From: Anaerolineales bacterium
GTDB lineage: Bacteria > Chloroflexota > Anaerolineae > Anaerolineales > UBA4823
NCBI GenBank assembly: GCA_003105035.1
Contig: PQAL01000006.1
Location: 1-64,000, forward strand
DNA: 64,000 nucleotides
Reading direction: 5' to 3'
Positions 26,155-36,079 of this stretch are shown in pieces. Position numbers and translations under genes: made by a program. Position 1 is the stretch's first letter; every line of letters begins with the position of its first letter. The notes beneath the pieces are model-generated. The model was not told the origin of the DNA. It searched no databases and saw only the letters and a program-made list of their open reading frames with translations.

Positions 26155-28944
26155 ATGACAGTTGCACCGGTTGGGACAATTACTTTCTTATTCACCGATA
26201 TCGCGGGCAGTACCAGGCTGTGGCAGCAGCATCCTGAAACCATGCAGACAGCCCTCCAACGTCACCACGCCCTGCTGAATGAGGCCATCGCCAACCAGGG
26301 TGGTTACGTCTTCCAGATCATCGGGGATGCCTTCTGTGCGGCGTTCCCCACCGCCTGTGCCGGGCTGGAGGCAGCTATCGAGGCACAGCACGCCCTGCTG
26401 GCTGAAAAATGGGGGGAGACGGGTATCATCAAGGTGCGCATGGCCCTACACACCGGGCAGGCTGAGCTGAAAGTGGGTGACTACACTTCAGGCGAATATG
26501 CCTCCGGCCTGACATTGAGCCGTGCTGCTCGCCTGCTGTCTGCCGGGCATGGTGGGCAGATCCTGGTCTCACTCCCCACCGCCGAGCTGGTGCGTGACCA
26601 CCTGCCCCAAGATGTGAGCCTGCGCGACATGGGTCCCCGGCGCTTGAAGGACCTGATCCGCCCGGAGCAGATCTTCCAGGTGCTTGCGCCTGGCCTGCTG
26701 ACCGACTTCGCACCCCTTAAAACCCTCGATGTTCACCCACACAACCTGCCCGTTCAGCTGACCAGCTTCATCGGCCGTGAACATGAGATGGCCGAGATCA
26801 AGAAGTTGCTCAGCAGCACCCACCTGCTCACCTTAACTGGGACCGGTGGAACAGGCAAGACCCGCCTGGCATTACAGGTGGCAGCTGACCTAATTGACGA
26901 ATTTCCCGGCGGAGTGTGGCTGGTCGAGCTTGCACCACTGCATGATCCTGCCCTGGTGCAGAGTACGGTTACCGCCGTCCTGGGCGTGCGCGAACAGCCC
27001 GACAGGCCATTATCTGACCTGCTGGTGGAGCATGTGCGCGAGGAACACATGTTGCTCATTTTGGATAACTGTGAGCACCTGGTTGAAGCCTCTGCTCAGC
27101 TGGCGGAATTACTTATGCGCAGCGCTCCAGAGCTGAAGATCCTTGCCACCAGCCGGGTACACTTGAACCTGGGGGGTGAACGAACCTACCCTGTACAACC
27201 GCTGGCACTCCCCGACCCCAAACGCACCCAAACGGTACTTACCCTGGCCCAGTATGATGCCGTGCGCTTGTTTATTGATCGCGCATCAGCAATACAACCT
27301 TCTTTCAGCATCACCAGCGAGAACGCGCCCGCTGTGGCACAAATCTGCACCCACCTGGATGGTATCCCGCTGGCCATCGAGCTGGCAGCGGCACGGACAC
27401 GCCACTTATCTCCAGCTTCAATTTCAGCACGGTTGGGCGATCGATTCAACCTGCTGACCGGCGGTAGCCGCACCCTCCTGCCCCGCCAGCAAACCCTGCG
27501 GGCTGCCATCGACTGGAGCTATGACCTTCTCAGCTCAGCTGAATGCATCATGTTCAACCGCCAGGCAGTGTTTCCCGGCAGTTTCACCCTGGAGGCCGCG
27601 GAGGCGATTTGTGCTGAGGATGCCACCAGCGCGCCAGCAGAACATGATATTTCAGCTTCCCAGGTGATGGATCTGCTCAGCGCACTGGTCGACCATTCGC
27701 TGGTGAGCGTGCAGGAGTGGAATGGTGAGAACCGCTATGGTTTCCTGGAGACGGTGCGGCAGTACGCCCTGGAGAAGCTGCAGGCTACCGGTGAGCTGGC
27801 ATCGCTAAGGGATAAGCACCTGGCATATTTCCTAAAACTCGCCCTGCAGGGAGAACCTTACACATGGATAGGAGATCCAGAGTGGATAAGGCGATTTGAT
27901 GCTGAGTTTGACAACTTACGCACCAGCATGGAATATGCCCTTTCATGTGACCCGGAATCAGCCATCTTGCTGGCAAATTCATTAGGTATGTTTATTGATT
28001 TTACTTCTCGGAATTTCGAATTTAACAGCTGGATCGAGCGCATATCGATTATGGCGGAATCCTGGCCACCCGGGAAGATGAAAGCCATGGCGCTCTACTT
28101 CGCTGGTGATCGGGCTACTTACCTGGAGGATTACCAACATGCACAGGATTTACTGGAATCGGCCCTGGAAATGGCAAAAGAGCTGGGCGATAAAAAACTG
28201 GTTTCGCTTATAACGCATGTCCTGGCTGTTAATAATTTACGGCGGGGTGATTGGGCGCAGTTACGCTATTACGCGGAACAACGCCTGGCAATCTCGCGTG
28301 AGCTCGGCGACAATGATGGTATTGCGGGAAGCCTCTGGCAGTTGGGCGAATCGCTATGCAATAGTGGAAATCTCAAAATGGGCCGAATGCATCTTGAACA
28401 ATCACTTGAGTTAGCCCGGCAGGAGAATTTTCCAAATTGCATCTCCTTTGCGCTCGAATCTCTCTCCCGGTTGGCATTCATGGAAGGAGAATACCCCAAA
28501 GCCAGGGTGATGTTGACGGAGTGCGCTCAAATTCGCAGGCAAATGGGATTTCGAAGTGGCCTCGTCTGGACGCTGTACCGTTTGGGCCAGGTCTTTCTAA
28601 AGGAACGCGATGCCGTCCAGGCCAGGGCGTTATTTGATGAATGCCTGGAGATATTTGATGATATGAAAGATATCAGTGGGCACTTATTGTATATTGACGG
28701 TAATTCAGGCATCGCTGCCCTGACAGGGCAGGATGAACGCGCCGCACGCCTGTTTGGGGCGTCTAAAGCTGCAGCCGAGAAGCTCAATGTGGTAATGACT
28801 GAATTCTCCCGCAAGGTATATGAACCGCTCATTGCTACAGTCCGTGAGCGGCTCGGTGAAACCGAGTTCGAAAAATTGTGGGCAGACGGGCGCACTTTGA
28901 CCCTGGAAGACGCGATTGAGCTGGCGAAGAAACAAAACCCATAG
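26155..28944 (+). CDS. Class III cyclase domain-NB-ARC/STAND ATPase-TPR protein, third and distinct copy
   Basis: 929 residues. N-terminal cyclase homology domain (about 7-180) with metal Asp15 (FTDIAGST) and Asp58 (IIGDAF); the transition-state Asn is Ser122 (LSRAARL) while Arg126 remains. The ATPase has Walker A GTGGTGKT (229-236), Walker B LLILDNCEHL, and ATSR and GIPLAIELAAAR blocks typical of the NB-ARC ATPases seen in AfsR/LuxR-type regulators. The tail is TPR-like. It differs in family from the 11.6-18.8 kb pair. No DNA-binding domain is visible, so it probably acts through partners. GGGGAG precedes the ATG. Confidence 0.85.
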   Translation: MTVAPVGTITFLFTDIAGSTRLWQQHPETMQTALQRHHALLNEAIANQGGYVFQIIGDAFCAAFPTACAGLEAAIEAQHALLAEKWGETGIIKVRMALHTGQAELKVGDYTSGEYASGLTLSRAARLLSAGHGGQILVSLPTAELVRDHLPQDVSLRDMGPRRLKDLIRPEQIFQVLAPGLLTDFAPLKTLDVHPHNLPVQLTSFIGREHEMAEIKKLLSSTHLLTLTGTGGTGKTRLALQVAADLIDEFPGGVWLVELAPLHDPALVQSTVTAVLGVREQPDRPLSDLLVEHVREEHMLLILDNCEHLVEASAQLAELLMRSAPELKILATSRVHLNLGGERTYPVQPLALPDPKRTQTVLTLAQYDAVRLFIDRASAIQPSFSITSENAPAVAQICTHLDGIPLAIELAAARTRHLSPASISARLGDRFNLLTGGSRTLLPRQQTLRAAIDWSYDLLSSAECIMFNRQAVFPGSFTLEAAEAICAEDATSAPAEHDISASQVMDLLSALVDHSLVSVQEWNGENRYGFLETVRQYALEKLQATGELASLRDKHLAYFLKLALQGEPYTWIGDPEWIRRFDAEFDNLRTSMEYALSCDPESAILLANSLGMFIDFTSRNFEFNSWIERISIMAESWPPGKMKAMALYFAGDRATYLEDYQHAQDLLESALEMAKELGDKKLVSLITHVLAVNNLRRGDWAQLRYYAEQRLAISRELGDNDGIAGSLWQLGESLCNSGNLKMGRMHLEQSLELARQENFPNCISFALESLSRLAFMEGEYPKARVMLTECAQIRRQMGFRSGLVWTLYRLGQVFLKERDAVQARALFDECLEIFDDMKDISGHLLYIDGNSGIAALTGQDERAARLFGASKAAAEKLNVVMTEFSRKVYEPLIATVRERLGETEFEKLWADGRTLTLEDAIELAKKQNP

Positions 28945-29039
28945 ACCTGATGAAATGGGAGTGCTAATGTAGTGCTTTGATGGTTGAGGTTACCTCATTT
29001 TGGGTTGGGTATCGTAGGCTCATAGGGCCGTAATCACAA

Positions 29040-29060
29040 GGGCTCAGCGACGCTGAGCCC
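29040..29060 (+). terminator. Perfect 9-bp hairpin between convergent genes
   Basis: GGGCTCAGC-GAC-GCTGAGCCC lies between the convergent cyclase-STAND and penicillin acylase genes. There is no clear T-tract on either strand, so termination is inferred from its position. Confidence 0.45.
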
Positions 29061-29115
29061 CTGCACAATATTTGTCAAGCATTACCTGTACATTCGTGAT
29101 GGATTCATCGCAAGC

Positions 29116-31524
29116 TTAGCTGGGTAGCAGGGTCAGTTTAGCTTCAGTAGCCTTATCCACTTCCTGGCGATTGAAGATCATCGGATGGTAGCCGCGGTTG
29201 AACCAGGCTTTGATCTGGTCGGCGTAATGCTTGCTGAACGGATGGCCCGACTGGCCCGGGGCAAGCAACCCCTGGCAGTGCTCCAGGTCTCCCAGGTCGG
29301 CGATGAAACGGAACGGCGGGCCAACCACGGCATCGGATGCCAGGTCATGGTACCCCGTGAATGTATTCCAGATAGTATTGCCATCACCACCCACCGGGTA
29401 GGGACCGCGGTTCAAGAGCAAGTTAAGCGGTTTCACGCTACCCAGGGTGTGGGCAAAGCGTAGCTTATGCTGCTTGCCCCAGGACCAATTTTCCATCGAG
29501 GCACCAAAGCGACCTTTCAGCTCATCCACAGCCTCTCGCAAAGCCATGCGCAGCAGCTCGTCCCGACTTTCTCCATCCATTTTCCCGAACCAGACCGAAT
29601 CCTGTGCGCTGGCTTCATGGAGCAGCCATTCAAAGGCACGCTCTCCGAAAATGCTGGTTTCTGCCAATATTGGAGTGGGACCCTTGCCCAGGTAGCAGAT
29701 GGCCAGGTCACCCAGCCTGGGCGAGGTCAGCAGCAGGACCAGGCGGCGATAAAACACCTCATATACGCTGGCTTCAGGGCTGGCAGGGGATAGGTTGCCA
29801 TCCCACTTCTTCATCGCCTCAACCACGATTTTTAGCTCGGGGTCATTAGTGGTGAGCCCACCCAGCAAGGCTCCGACCGTCCGGGCATGAGGCGAAACCT
29901 GGTCAAAATGCATGCGCTGGATGTAAGCGATATCGATCTTCGGATTGGCTTCGATTAGCTCCTTGATTCGCCGGGCACGGTTGGCGGAGATGTAGTCGCT
30001 ACCCAGGAAATTCGGGTAGCTGTGATCCACCTGGCGGTTGTTAGCGGTAACGATATAGCCCTGGGGAGGGTTATAAAGCTGGGGCAGCTCATCGAAGGGG
30101 ATAAAGCCGCTCCATTCGTATTCACCGGTCCAGCCGGGGACAGGCACCCGCCCATCGCCCCGCATACGGATAGGCACCCTGCCGGTCAGGTTATAGGCGA
30201 TGTTGCCCTGGGTGTCGGCGTACACCGTATTCTGAGACGGGGTGCCCCAGGAACGCAGCGCTTCACGAAATTCGAGGCAATTTTTGGCCCGATTCATCCC
30301 AAACAAGGCAGTGAATAACTGCTCAGCATCCAAGGCAGTCCAGCGTAAGGCCAGGGGAGTCTCACCAACCAGATCAGGCGCCAGCTGGTTGATGATAGGT
30401 CCGTGGCGGGTGATGATCACTTCCTGGGTGACCGTTTGCCCTCCTTTGATCCGGATAGGCTCCTGCAATACCTCAGCATCCAGCCACTGGCCCTGATATT
30501 CATATTGCACCTGACCTTGCTCGGTGCGGTTGAGATGTTCAAGATACAAGTCCTGAACATCGGGGAAGCCGTTGGTGAACCCCCAGGCGACGTGCTGGTT
30601 GTGCCCGGCGATAATCCCCAGCACCCCGGGCAAAGAGACCCCCGCCAGCTCCAGCTCGCCGCCTACCAGGTGGTTCTCGTACCAAATGGCCGGGATACCC
30701 ATTTGCAGGTGCATATCGTTGGCCAGCAGGGGTTTACCGGAGGCGGTATGCAAACCTGACAGCACCCAGTTGTTGCTGCCTAAACCATGTTCACCAGCTG
30801 GCCCGGTGAACCGCCGGGCTGCCTTCGCCCGATCGGAAGCGAGATGACCGACTGTGGAGTAATCCACCCCAGGGGGGATAACATAGGGTTCATTCGAATC
30901 AGGCTCCGGTTCCAGCTCAGCAGCCTTTTCAGGTCCCAAGCGTGCGATCAGCTGCGCCCGCAAGAGCTCGCTTTCCCAATTGACGGAGAGCGTCCAGGCC
31001 ATCATCTTACCCCAGGCGAGCGAATCGGCCACCGTCCAGGGTTCGGGCTGGTAGCGTAATAGTGTAAACTCGATTGGGTAATGTCCGCGGTTGATCCAGG
31101 CATTGACCCCAGCCGTGTAGGCATCGATGAGACCCCGGATTTTATCTGGAATTATCTGTTCATCTCTGGTGGCAGCCCTGCGCATCCCCAGGATGCGCAT
31201 CCAGCGGTCGAGCGGCAAGGCCACCTCGCCCAGGATTTCAGCCAGCCGTCCAGCCACCAGGCGTCGCTGAAAATCCATCTGCCACAGTCGGTCTTGGGCG
31301 TGGACGAATCCCTGGGCGAACACCAGGTCCATTTCATTTTTTGCGTAAATATGGGGGATTCCCCAACGGTCACGGATCACCTCCACCGGGTCTTCAATCC
31401 CCTTGATCTGTGCGGTTCCGCTGGTCTGAGGCAGGAACGTGTGACGCAAGTAGGCATAACCCCCCGCTGCCAGGCTGGTGAGCCCCGCAAATACCAAACC
31501 GATTTTTCGGAATTGCCTGTTCAT
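29116..31524 (-). CDS. Penicillin acylase family Ntn-hydrolase
   Basis: 802 residues from the ATG at 31524, with AAGGAGG at good spacing; a GTG 6 nt upstream is the alternative. An N-terminal hydrophobic segment (about 9-26) exports or anchors it. The alpha chain begins near VIRDRWGIPHIYA. The autoproteolytic site is HGLGSNNWV, with Ser250 as the N-terminal nucleophile of the beta chain after cleavage. NDMHL and the Asn/Arg-rich beta chain follow. Family members cleave amides such as penicillin G, acyl-homoserine lactones or other N-acyl compounds; the actual substrate is unknown. The GNAT gene lies just upstream on the same strand. Confidence 0.9.
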   Translation of the reverse strand: MNRQFRKIGLVFAGLTSLAAGGYAYLRHTFLPQTSGTAQIKGIEDPVEVIRDRWGIPHIYAKNEMDLVFAQGFVHAQDRLWQMDFQRRLVAGRLAEILGEVALPLDRWMRILGMRRAATRDEQIIPDKIRGLIDAYTAGVNAWINRGHYPIEFTLLRYQPEPWTVADSLAWGKMMAWTLSVNWESELLRAQLIARLGPEKAAELEPEPDSNEPYVIPPGVDYSTVGHLASDRAKAARRFTGPAGEHGLGSNNWVLSGLHTASGKPLLANDMHLQMGIPAIWYENHLVGGELELAGVSLPGVLGIIAGHNQHVAWGFTNGFPDVQDLYLEHLNRTEQGQVQYEYQGQWLDAEVLQEPIRIKGGQTVTQEVIITRHGPIINQLAPDLVGETPLALRWTALDAEQLFTALFGMNRAKNCLEFREALRSWGTPSQNTVYADTQGNIAYNLTGRVPIRMRGDGRVPVPGWTGEYEWSGFIPFDELPQLYNPPQGYIVTANNRQVDHSYPNFLGSDYISANRARRIKELIEANPKIDIAYIQRMHFDQVSPHARTVGALLGGLTTNDPELKIVVEAMKKWDGNLSPASPEASVYEVFYRRLVLLLTSPRLGDLAICYLGKGPTPILAETSIFGERAFEWLLHEASAQDSVWFGKMDGESRDELLRMALREAVDELKGRFGASMENWSWGKQHKLRFAHTLGSVKPLNLLLNRGPYPVGGDGNTIWNTFTGYHDLASDAVVGPPFRFIADLGDLEHCQGLLAPGQSGHPFSKHYADQIKAWFNRGYHPMIFNRQEVDKATEAKLTLLPS

Positions 31525-31574
31525 AGACACCTCCTTATGATTGATCAGATGATTTGGTAGATCCTTGCTCCTTG

Positions 31575-32408
31575 TTAACCTTCAATGCTCTTGGGTTTAC
31601 CTGCTGCCCAGCTGTAGGAAGTAATCCGGCAGCATTCCCGGAAGCCCAATGAGCGGTATACCGGCAGGCCCATCTCGGAGGCCTGCAGGATGCCGATCCG
31701 ATAGCCCAGTGCCCGGGCCTGCAACAGGGGGTAGAGCGTCACCTGTGCGCCAATCCCCTGCCGGCGGGCTTCAGGGGCAGTGGCGACTGCGTAAATCCCA
31801 GCAACACCTCCACCCAGCTGTAACAGGGATGTCGCGACTGGCACACCGTCCAACCAGGCCGTGTACGCCTGGGTGACAGCTGGATCTGCAATGCTGAACA
31901 GGTGGCACCAGGAGCTTTCCACAAATTCCACCCGTTCAGAAGGAATTTGGAACCCGGCTGCTAGTGCGCGGCACCATGCCTGCCAACCATCATCATCCTG
32001 GGCAGGCTTGATAGCCAGACCCTCCGGCCGAGGCAGGCTCTCATTCAGCTTTTCCAGCTCGACTGCCATGCCTGGTCCATCCTCATCGATGGTAAAACCA
32101 CGCTTCACCAGCCGGTCTGCCAGGTCAGCCGGTCGTGACGAAGGACCCACCCACCACAAAATTGGCACCTGGCGTTTTTCCGCATCCGCCTGCAGGTATT
32201 GGATGGTCGCATCAACCTGCTCAGTTGCCAGGCGGGAATCCATGATGCTGTTAAATAATGACATACGGATGTTCGTGATCGATCTCCGCACACCATCAAC
32301 ATCGTTCAAGCAAGCGCCTTCCAATTTACTAAACACCAGAAGCCAGGATGCCAGGTTCTCCTCATTGGCAGCAATTAAACTGGCAGCCGAGAAATCATGG
32401 CGAATCAT
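31575..32408 (-). CDS. GNAT family acetyltransferase
   Basis: 277 residues from the ATG at 32408, chosen because GCGGAGG lies 5 nt upstream; in-frame GTG and ATG codons further out have weaker sites. The N-terminal half is a divergent domain. The C-terminal GNAT core shows AGIYAVATAPEARRQGIGAQVTL (split over the acetyl-CoA loop RRQGIG) and GLPVYRSLGFRECCRI. Substrate unknown. It lies 50 nt upstream of the penicillin acylase gene, so the two could form a unit that acylates and deacylates related compounds; that is only a contextual guess. Confidence 0.8.
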   Translation of the reverse strand: MIRHDFSAASLIAANEENLASWLLVFSKLEGACLNDVDGVRRSITNIRMSLFNSIMDSRLATEQVDATIQYLQADAEKRQVPILWWVGPSSRPADLADRLVKRGFTIDEDGPGMAVELEKLNESLPRPEGLAIKPAQDDDGWQAWCRALAAGFQIPSERVEFVESSWCHLFSIADPAVTQAYTAWLDGVPVATSLLQLGGGVAGIYAVATAPEARRQGIGAQVTLYPLLQARALGYRIGILQASEMGLPVYRSLGFRECCRITSYSWAAGKPKSIEG

Positions 32409-32822
32409 TTGTACCTCCGCATCGCTTTCCATATCCTGTTTCACTTGATATTTTACCTTTTATCCATCCTGAGAGCCTTGTCTCCGTGGGTGAAATTGTC
32501 TCGAATATTTTTATTAACCAACAAGCGGAGGGCAAAGCTATTAGTTTACCGTTAAGTCTGGTTGTGGATAATGAAAACAGGGGATTATTAGGCTACGGGC
32601 TAAAGGATGGATTTGATGAGAATTTGGGCTCACCCTGTACCGCGCCCCGGCATCCATTGAGACCGTTGCAAACCGAATTGAGGTCACGAATCTGTAAGAT
32701 CTCCTCCAGGTTGACATGCATTACCCTGAAGTAATTTGATAAAATAATAGTATCGTTATTATCCGGAAGCCGCGTCACATTTCTTCTAAACCCAACGATA
32801 TCAATTCACGCAGAGGTCACTA
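32409..32822. other. Divergent intergenic region, no gene recognised
   Basis: 414 bp between the GNAT gene and the Rieske oxygenase gene. No credible coding frame or RNA gene was seen. TTGACA at 32711-32716 has no well-spaced -10 partner. An AT-rich inverted repeat ATAATA-N7-TATTAT lies at 32744-32762. AGAGGTC precedes the Rieske ATG. Confidence 0.4.
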
Positions 32823-33809
32823 ATGATACCTAACCAGTGGTATATCGTGCTCGCATCCAAGGAAATCAGTCCTGGCAAGTTAGTCGGTGTCACCCGCATG
32901 GGTGAGAAAATGGTATTCTGGCGCGATAGCCAGGGAAAGATAGGCTGCCTGGTGGACCAATGCCCCCACCGCGGTGTAGCGTTCAGTGCTGGCAAGCTCA
33001 TGCGTGACTGCGTTCAGTGCCCCTTCCACGGGTTTGAGTTTGACACCACCGGTCGCTGCACGCTCATCCCCGCCAATGGACGCTCTGCCGAAGTACCCAA
33101 GGTATTCAAGGCGAAGGCTTACCCGGTGCGCGAGCTACACGGCCTGGTCTATCTCTGGTGGGGTGAACCACGCGGCGAATACCCGGCCCTACCTGACTTC
33201 GACTTCATGAATGACCCCAACCTGGTTTACGCCGCCACCACGGACGTGTGGAATACCCACTATTCGCGGGTCATCGAGAATCAGCTGGATGTGGTTCATG
33301 TACCGTTTGTTCATTACAACACCATCGGGCGGGGCAATAAGACCGTCGTCAATGGACCACGCTACACAATGGAAGACCAGAAAGAAGGAGATGCCATCCT
33401 CAATATCTGGGTCAAGAATGAAGTGGACACTGGCCAGGTTCCACTGAAGGCAGGTGATATCGCCCCCATTGAAAGGCACCCTCAGCTACAGTTCATCTTC
33501 CCGAACCTGTGGCACAACTGGATCAGCGATACCTTCCACCTTATCCTGGCTTTTGTCCCCATCGATGGCGAAAATACCAAGCTATATTTTCGATCGTATC
33601 ACAGCGTCAAATTCCCTATCGCACGCCAGATCACGAATTTCTTCAGCAACCGCAGCAATATCCTAATTGCCAATCAAGACAAGCGCGTGGTTGTCACCCA
33701 GCGCCCCTTTCGCTCCGACCTACGTATCGGCGAAAAGCTCATCCCTGGCGATGGCCCGGTGATCGAATATCGGCGGCGGCGCCAGGCCTTGATTGAAGGT
33801 AAAACCTAG
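32823..33809 (+). CDS. Rieske non-heme iron oxygenase (ring-hydroxylating type)
   Basis: 328 residues. Rieske [2Fe-2S] ligands are Cys47-x-His49 (CPHRG) and Cys66-x2-His69 (CPFHG). The catalytic iron site follows the classic D-x2-H-x4-H pattern with Asp156, His159 and His164 (LDVVHVPFVH). Such proteins hydroxylate or demethylate aromatic or cyclic substrates using electrons from a separate reductase. The length and start resemble vanillate/pheophorbide-type oxygenases more than classic dioxygenase alpha subunits. No ferredoxin reductase gene is adjacent, and the substrate is unknown. Confidence 0.9.
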   Translation: MIPNQWYIVLASKEISPGKLVGVTRMGEKMVFWRDSQGKIGCLVDQCPHRGVAFSAGKLMRDCVQCPFHGFEFDTTGRCTLIPANGRSAEVPKVFKAKAYPVRELHGLVYLWWGEPRGEYPALPDFDFMNDPNLVYAATTDVWNTHYSRVIENQLDVVHVPFVHYNTIGRGNKTVVNGPRYTMEDQKEGDAILNIWVKNEVDTGQVPLKAGDIAPIERHPQLQFIFPNLWHNWISDTFHLILAFVPIDGENTKLYFRSYHSVKFPIARQITNFFSNRSNILIANQDKRVVVTQRPFRSDLRIGEKLIPGDGPVIEYRRRRQALIEGKT

Positions 33810-33972
33810 CTTTCCAGGTACTATCTGTCTTCCTTTTACCCCCGATACAGCGAATCACCGCTGGGAAGCTGTTCCTAGCACATAACTTGCATCCTCCCGC
33901 TTGGAACATGGGACTGCCCCCTGAACCCCAGGGGATTCCTGGGGCGTCCTGTGGTCCGATCGACAGAGGAAT

Positions 33973-35220
33973 ATGCCAATCATGGAAGCCAGGAACAGCA
34001 TAACGAGCTACAACCCAACTGATGATTTTGCCAGCCAAGCCTGGGTGGAGAAAATCTCCCTGTCTGTAGCCTCCACGCAAGCAATCATGCGCGAGGGCTT
34101 AGGCTGGATATTCTCACTTGGCATCGAGACCAGCATGCCGTTCTATCAACGCTTCAACCTGGCATTGATGAACCGCATCGCGTTCGCCAGCCTGCTGCTA
34201 TCATTCCCAGGGACGTTCCTGCTCATGCTGCTGGGCTTCACCCACCCATATAGCCAGCTGATGGGTGGGATGCTGGTGGCCTGCCTGGTGCTGGGCTTGA
34301 ATGCTGCCCGGCGAGTCGAATGGTCAAAAACACTCTTTGCATTCTCACCGGCCGTGTTGATGGTGATATTCACCTTTCTCGAGCTGAATACGGTAGGTGC
34401 GGAACATGCCCTGCTGCTGATCCTCTCCCGCCAGGGGTTGGGCTTTGCCTTGCTTCTACCCATCCTGATCTACGGCTTCGAGGACCGCCAAAAAGTACTG
34501 GGGATTGCCGGCCTATGCGTTTTGACCTTACTGATCTACGAGGTTGGCAGCATGCGCCTGGGGGCGTTTGAGAACGAAGAGATATTTGGCCTGGCCCACG
34601 GGCTTTTCGCGAGCCTCTCGCTCATTCAATATGTGACGCTGGCTGGTTGTATCCTGTATATGCAACACTTCACCCTGCAACAGGAGCAAAATGTAAAGAA
34701 AGCCACCGAAAAGTTGCAGCGCCAGGCCATCCATGACGGGCAAACTGGCTTGTTCAACCATGCATTTATGGAGGGGCTGGTCGGTGATGCGATCAACCGC
34801 ACCCGCCGGTCCAACACTCCCCTTTCACTGCTCATGATCGATGCGGATCACTTCAAGCACATCAACGACAATCTGGGGCATAACGCCGGCGATGAAGCCT
34901 TAAAGCAGCTGATTAATGTGCTGAGTGGCAATAAACGCTCCACCGACTACCTGGGGCGCTGGGGTGGTGATGAGCTGGTCATGCTGCTCACTGAGACCGA
35001 CCTGCCTGGGGCGGCCAAACTGGCCGAGAAGTTGCGCCAGCGGGTGGAAGCGCACACCTTCCTGCGCGATATGCACCTGACCATCAGCCTGGGTGCCAGC
35101 CAATATCACGAGGGGGATACACCGGTAAGTTTCGTTGAGCGGGCTGACGCAGCGATGTACCGGGCCAAGCGGGGCGGGCGCAACAAGGTGGAAGTGCAAA
35201 GGCCAGCCAATAGCAATTAG
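33973..35220 (+). CDS. Membrane diguanylate cyclase (GGDEL variant)
   Basis: 415 residues. Five to six transmembrane helices lie between about residues 60 and 235, followed by a short coiled coil and a GGDEF domain (about 250-410). The domain has DGQTGLFNHAFM, the substrate block LLMIDADHFKHINDNLGHNAGDEAL and the active-site loop GRWGGDELVMLL, i.e. GGDEL instead of GGDEF/GGEEF. Synthesis of cyclic di-GMP is probable since the acidic residue is retained, but the last position is non-standard. No sensory domain outside the membrane part is visible. GAGGAAT precedes the ATG. Confidence 0.85.
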   Translation: MPIMEARNSITSYNPTDDFASQAWVEKISLSVASTQAIMREGLGWIFSLGIETSMPFYQRFNLALMNRIAFASLLLSFPGTFLLMLLGFTHPYSQLMGGMLVACLVLGLNAARRVEWSKTLFAFSPAVLMVIFTFLELNTVGAEHALLLILSRQGLGFALLLPILIYGFEDRQKVLGIAGLCVLTLLIYEVGSMRLGAFENEEIFGLAHGLFASLSLIQYVTLAGCILYMQHFTLQQEQNVKKATEKLQRQAIHDGQTGLFNHAFMEGLVGDAINRTRRSNTPLSLLMIDADHFKHINDNLGHNAGDEALKQLINVLSGNKRSTDYLGRWGGDELVMLLTETDLPGAAKLAEKLRQRVEAHTFLRDMHLTISLGASQYHEGDTPVSFVERADAAMYRAKRGGRNKVEVQRPANSN

Positions 35221-35412
35221 CAACCAGAGCTGGAGGGCCAGCAACAGCATAGTTTTCTCCTATCAACAGAATCCGGGCAACCCAGAATGATGAAGTATGC
35301 CTGGATAAATGCCAACATCAGCCATTTACGTTAGCTATCCGAGCGACTTGTTTTACGAAACTATTATCTATCCGCGTTTTAGCGGTTAAAATACGCCTGG
35401 GAGCGTAGTATT

Positions 35413-36075
35413 ATGCCGACCAGCCCGGTGACAAGATCGAAATCAGCTGCCAGGCAGACCTATAACCGCCTGAGTGGTGTGTATGACCTGCTGGCAGGCT
35501 CCAGTGAATTGCCCCTGACGAAACTGGGACTACAGATGCTGGCTGTGCGCCGGGGTGAGCGGGTGCTGGAACTTGGCTGTGGCACGGGTCATGCCCTGGC
35601 CATCCTGGCTGAGCAGGCTGGCGATGTGGGATGGGCGCACGGCATCGACTTATCTTCGGGCATGCTGCACCAGGCCAGGCGACACCTGGTCAATAAAAAG
35701 TTGGCTGGTCAGGTCAGCCTACTCGAAGGAGATGGTGCACGCCTCCCCTATCCCGATAATTGTCTCGATGCCATTTTCCTGAGCTTCACACTGGAGCTGT
35801 TCGATACACCAGAAATCCCACTGGTTTTAGCAGAATGTCTGCGGGTGTTACGTACAGGTGGGCACCTGGGAGTGGTGAGCCTGTACAGCACCGGGCATCC
35901 CAACTGGATTGTTCGACTATACGAATGGTTTCATGCTCACCTGCCCGCTTACGTGGATTGCCGCCCGATCAACGCAGCTGAATGGGCCCGTGCGGCGGGA
36001 TTATTCGTTGAGAAGCAAACGGTTAAATTAATGTGGGGGCTGCCCGTAGAAATCCTGCTGGCCAGAAAAACCTAA
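35413..36075 (+). CDS. Class I SAM-dependent methyltransferase (UbiE-like)
   Basis: 220 residues with the SAM-binding motif VLELGCGTGHALAIL (about 51-65), an acidic loop at HGIDLSSGML, and the motif GDGARLPYPDNCLDAIFLSF characteristic of the UbiE/COQ5-like group. RTGGHLGVVSLY is post-motif III. It may methylate a quinone or small molecule, but no menaquinone genes are nearby. GGGAG precedes the ATG. It converges on kynU with 4 nt between stops. Confidence 0.8.
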   Translation: MPTSPVTRSKSAARQTYNRLSGVYDLLAGSSELPLTKLGLQMLAVRRGERVLELGCGTGHALAILAEQAGDVGWAHGIDLSSGMLHQARRHLVNKKLAGQVSLLEGDGARLPYPDNCLDAIFLSFTLELFDTPEIPLVLAECLRVLRTGGHLGVVSLYSTGHPNWIVRLYEWFHAHLPAYVDCRPINAAEWARAAGLFVEKQTVKLMWGLPVEILLARKT

Positions 36076-36079
36076 AAAC

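Noticed and set aside
32744-32762. AT-rich repeat ATAATA-N7-TATTAT as an operator for the Rieske gene
   Set aside because: The sequence is so AT-rich that such symmetry is expected by chance; no promoter elements align with it.
33926-33944. CCCCAGG/CCTGGGG hairpin upstream of the diguanylate cyclase gene
   Set aside because: Only 7 bp with no T-tract and no evident role; GC-rich chance pairing is likely.
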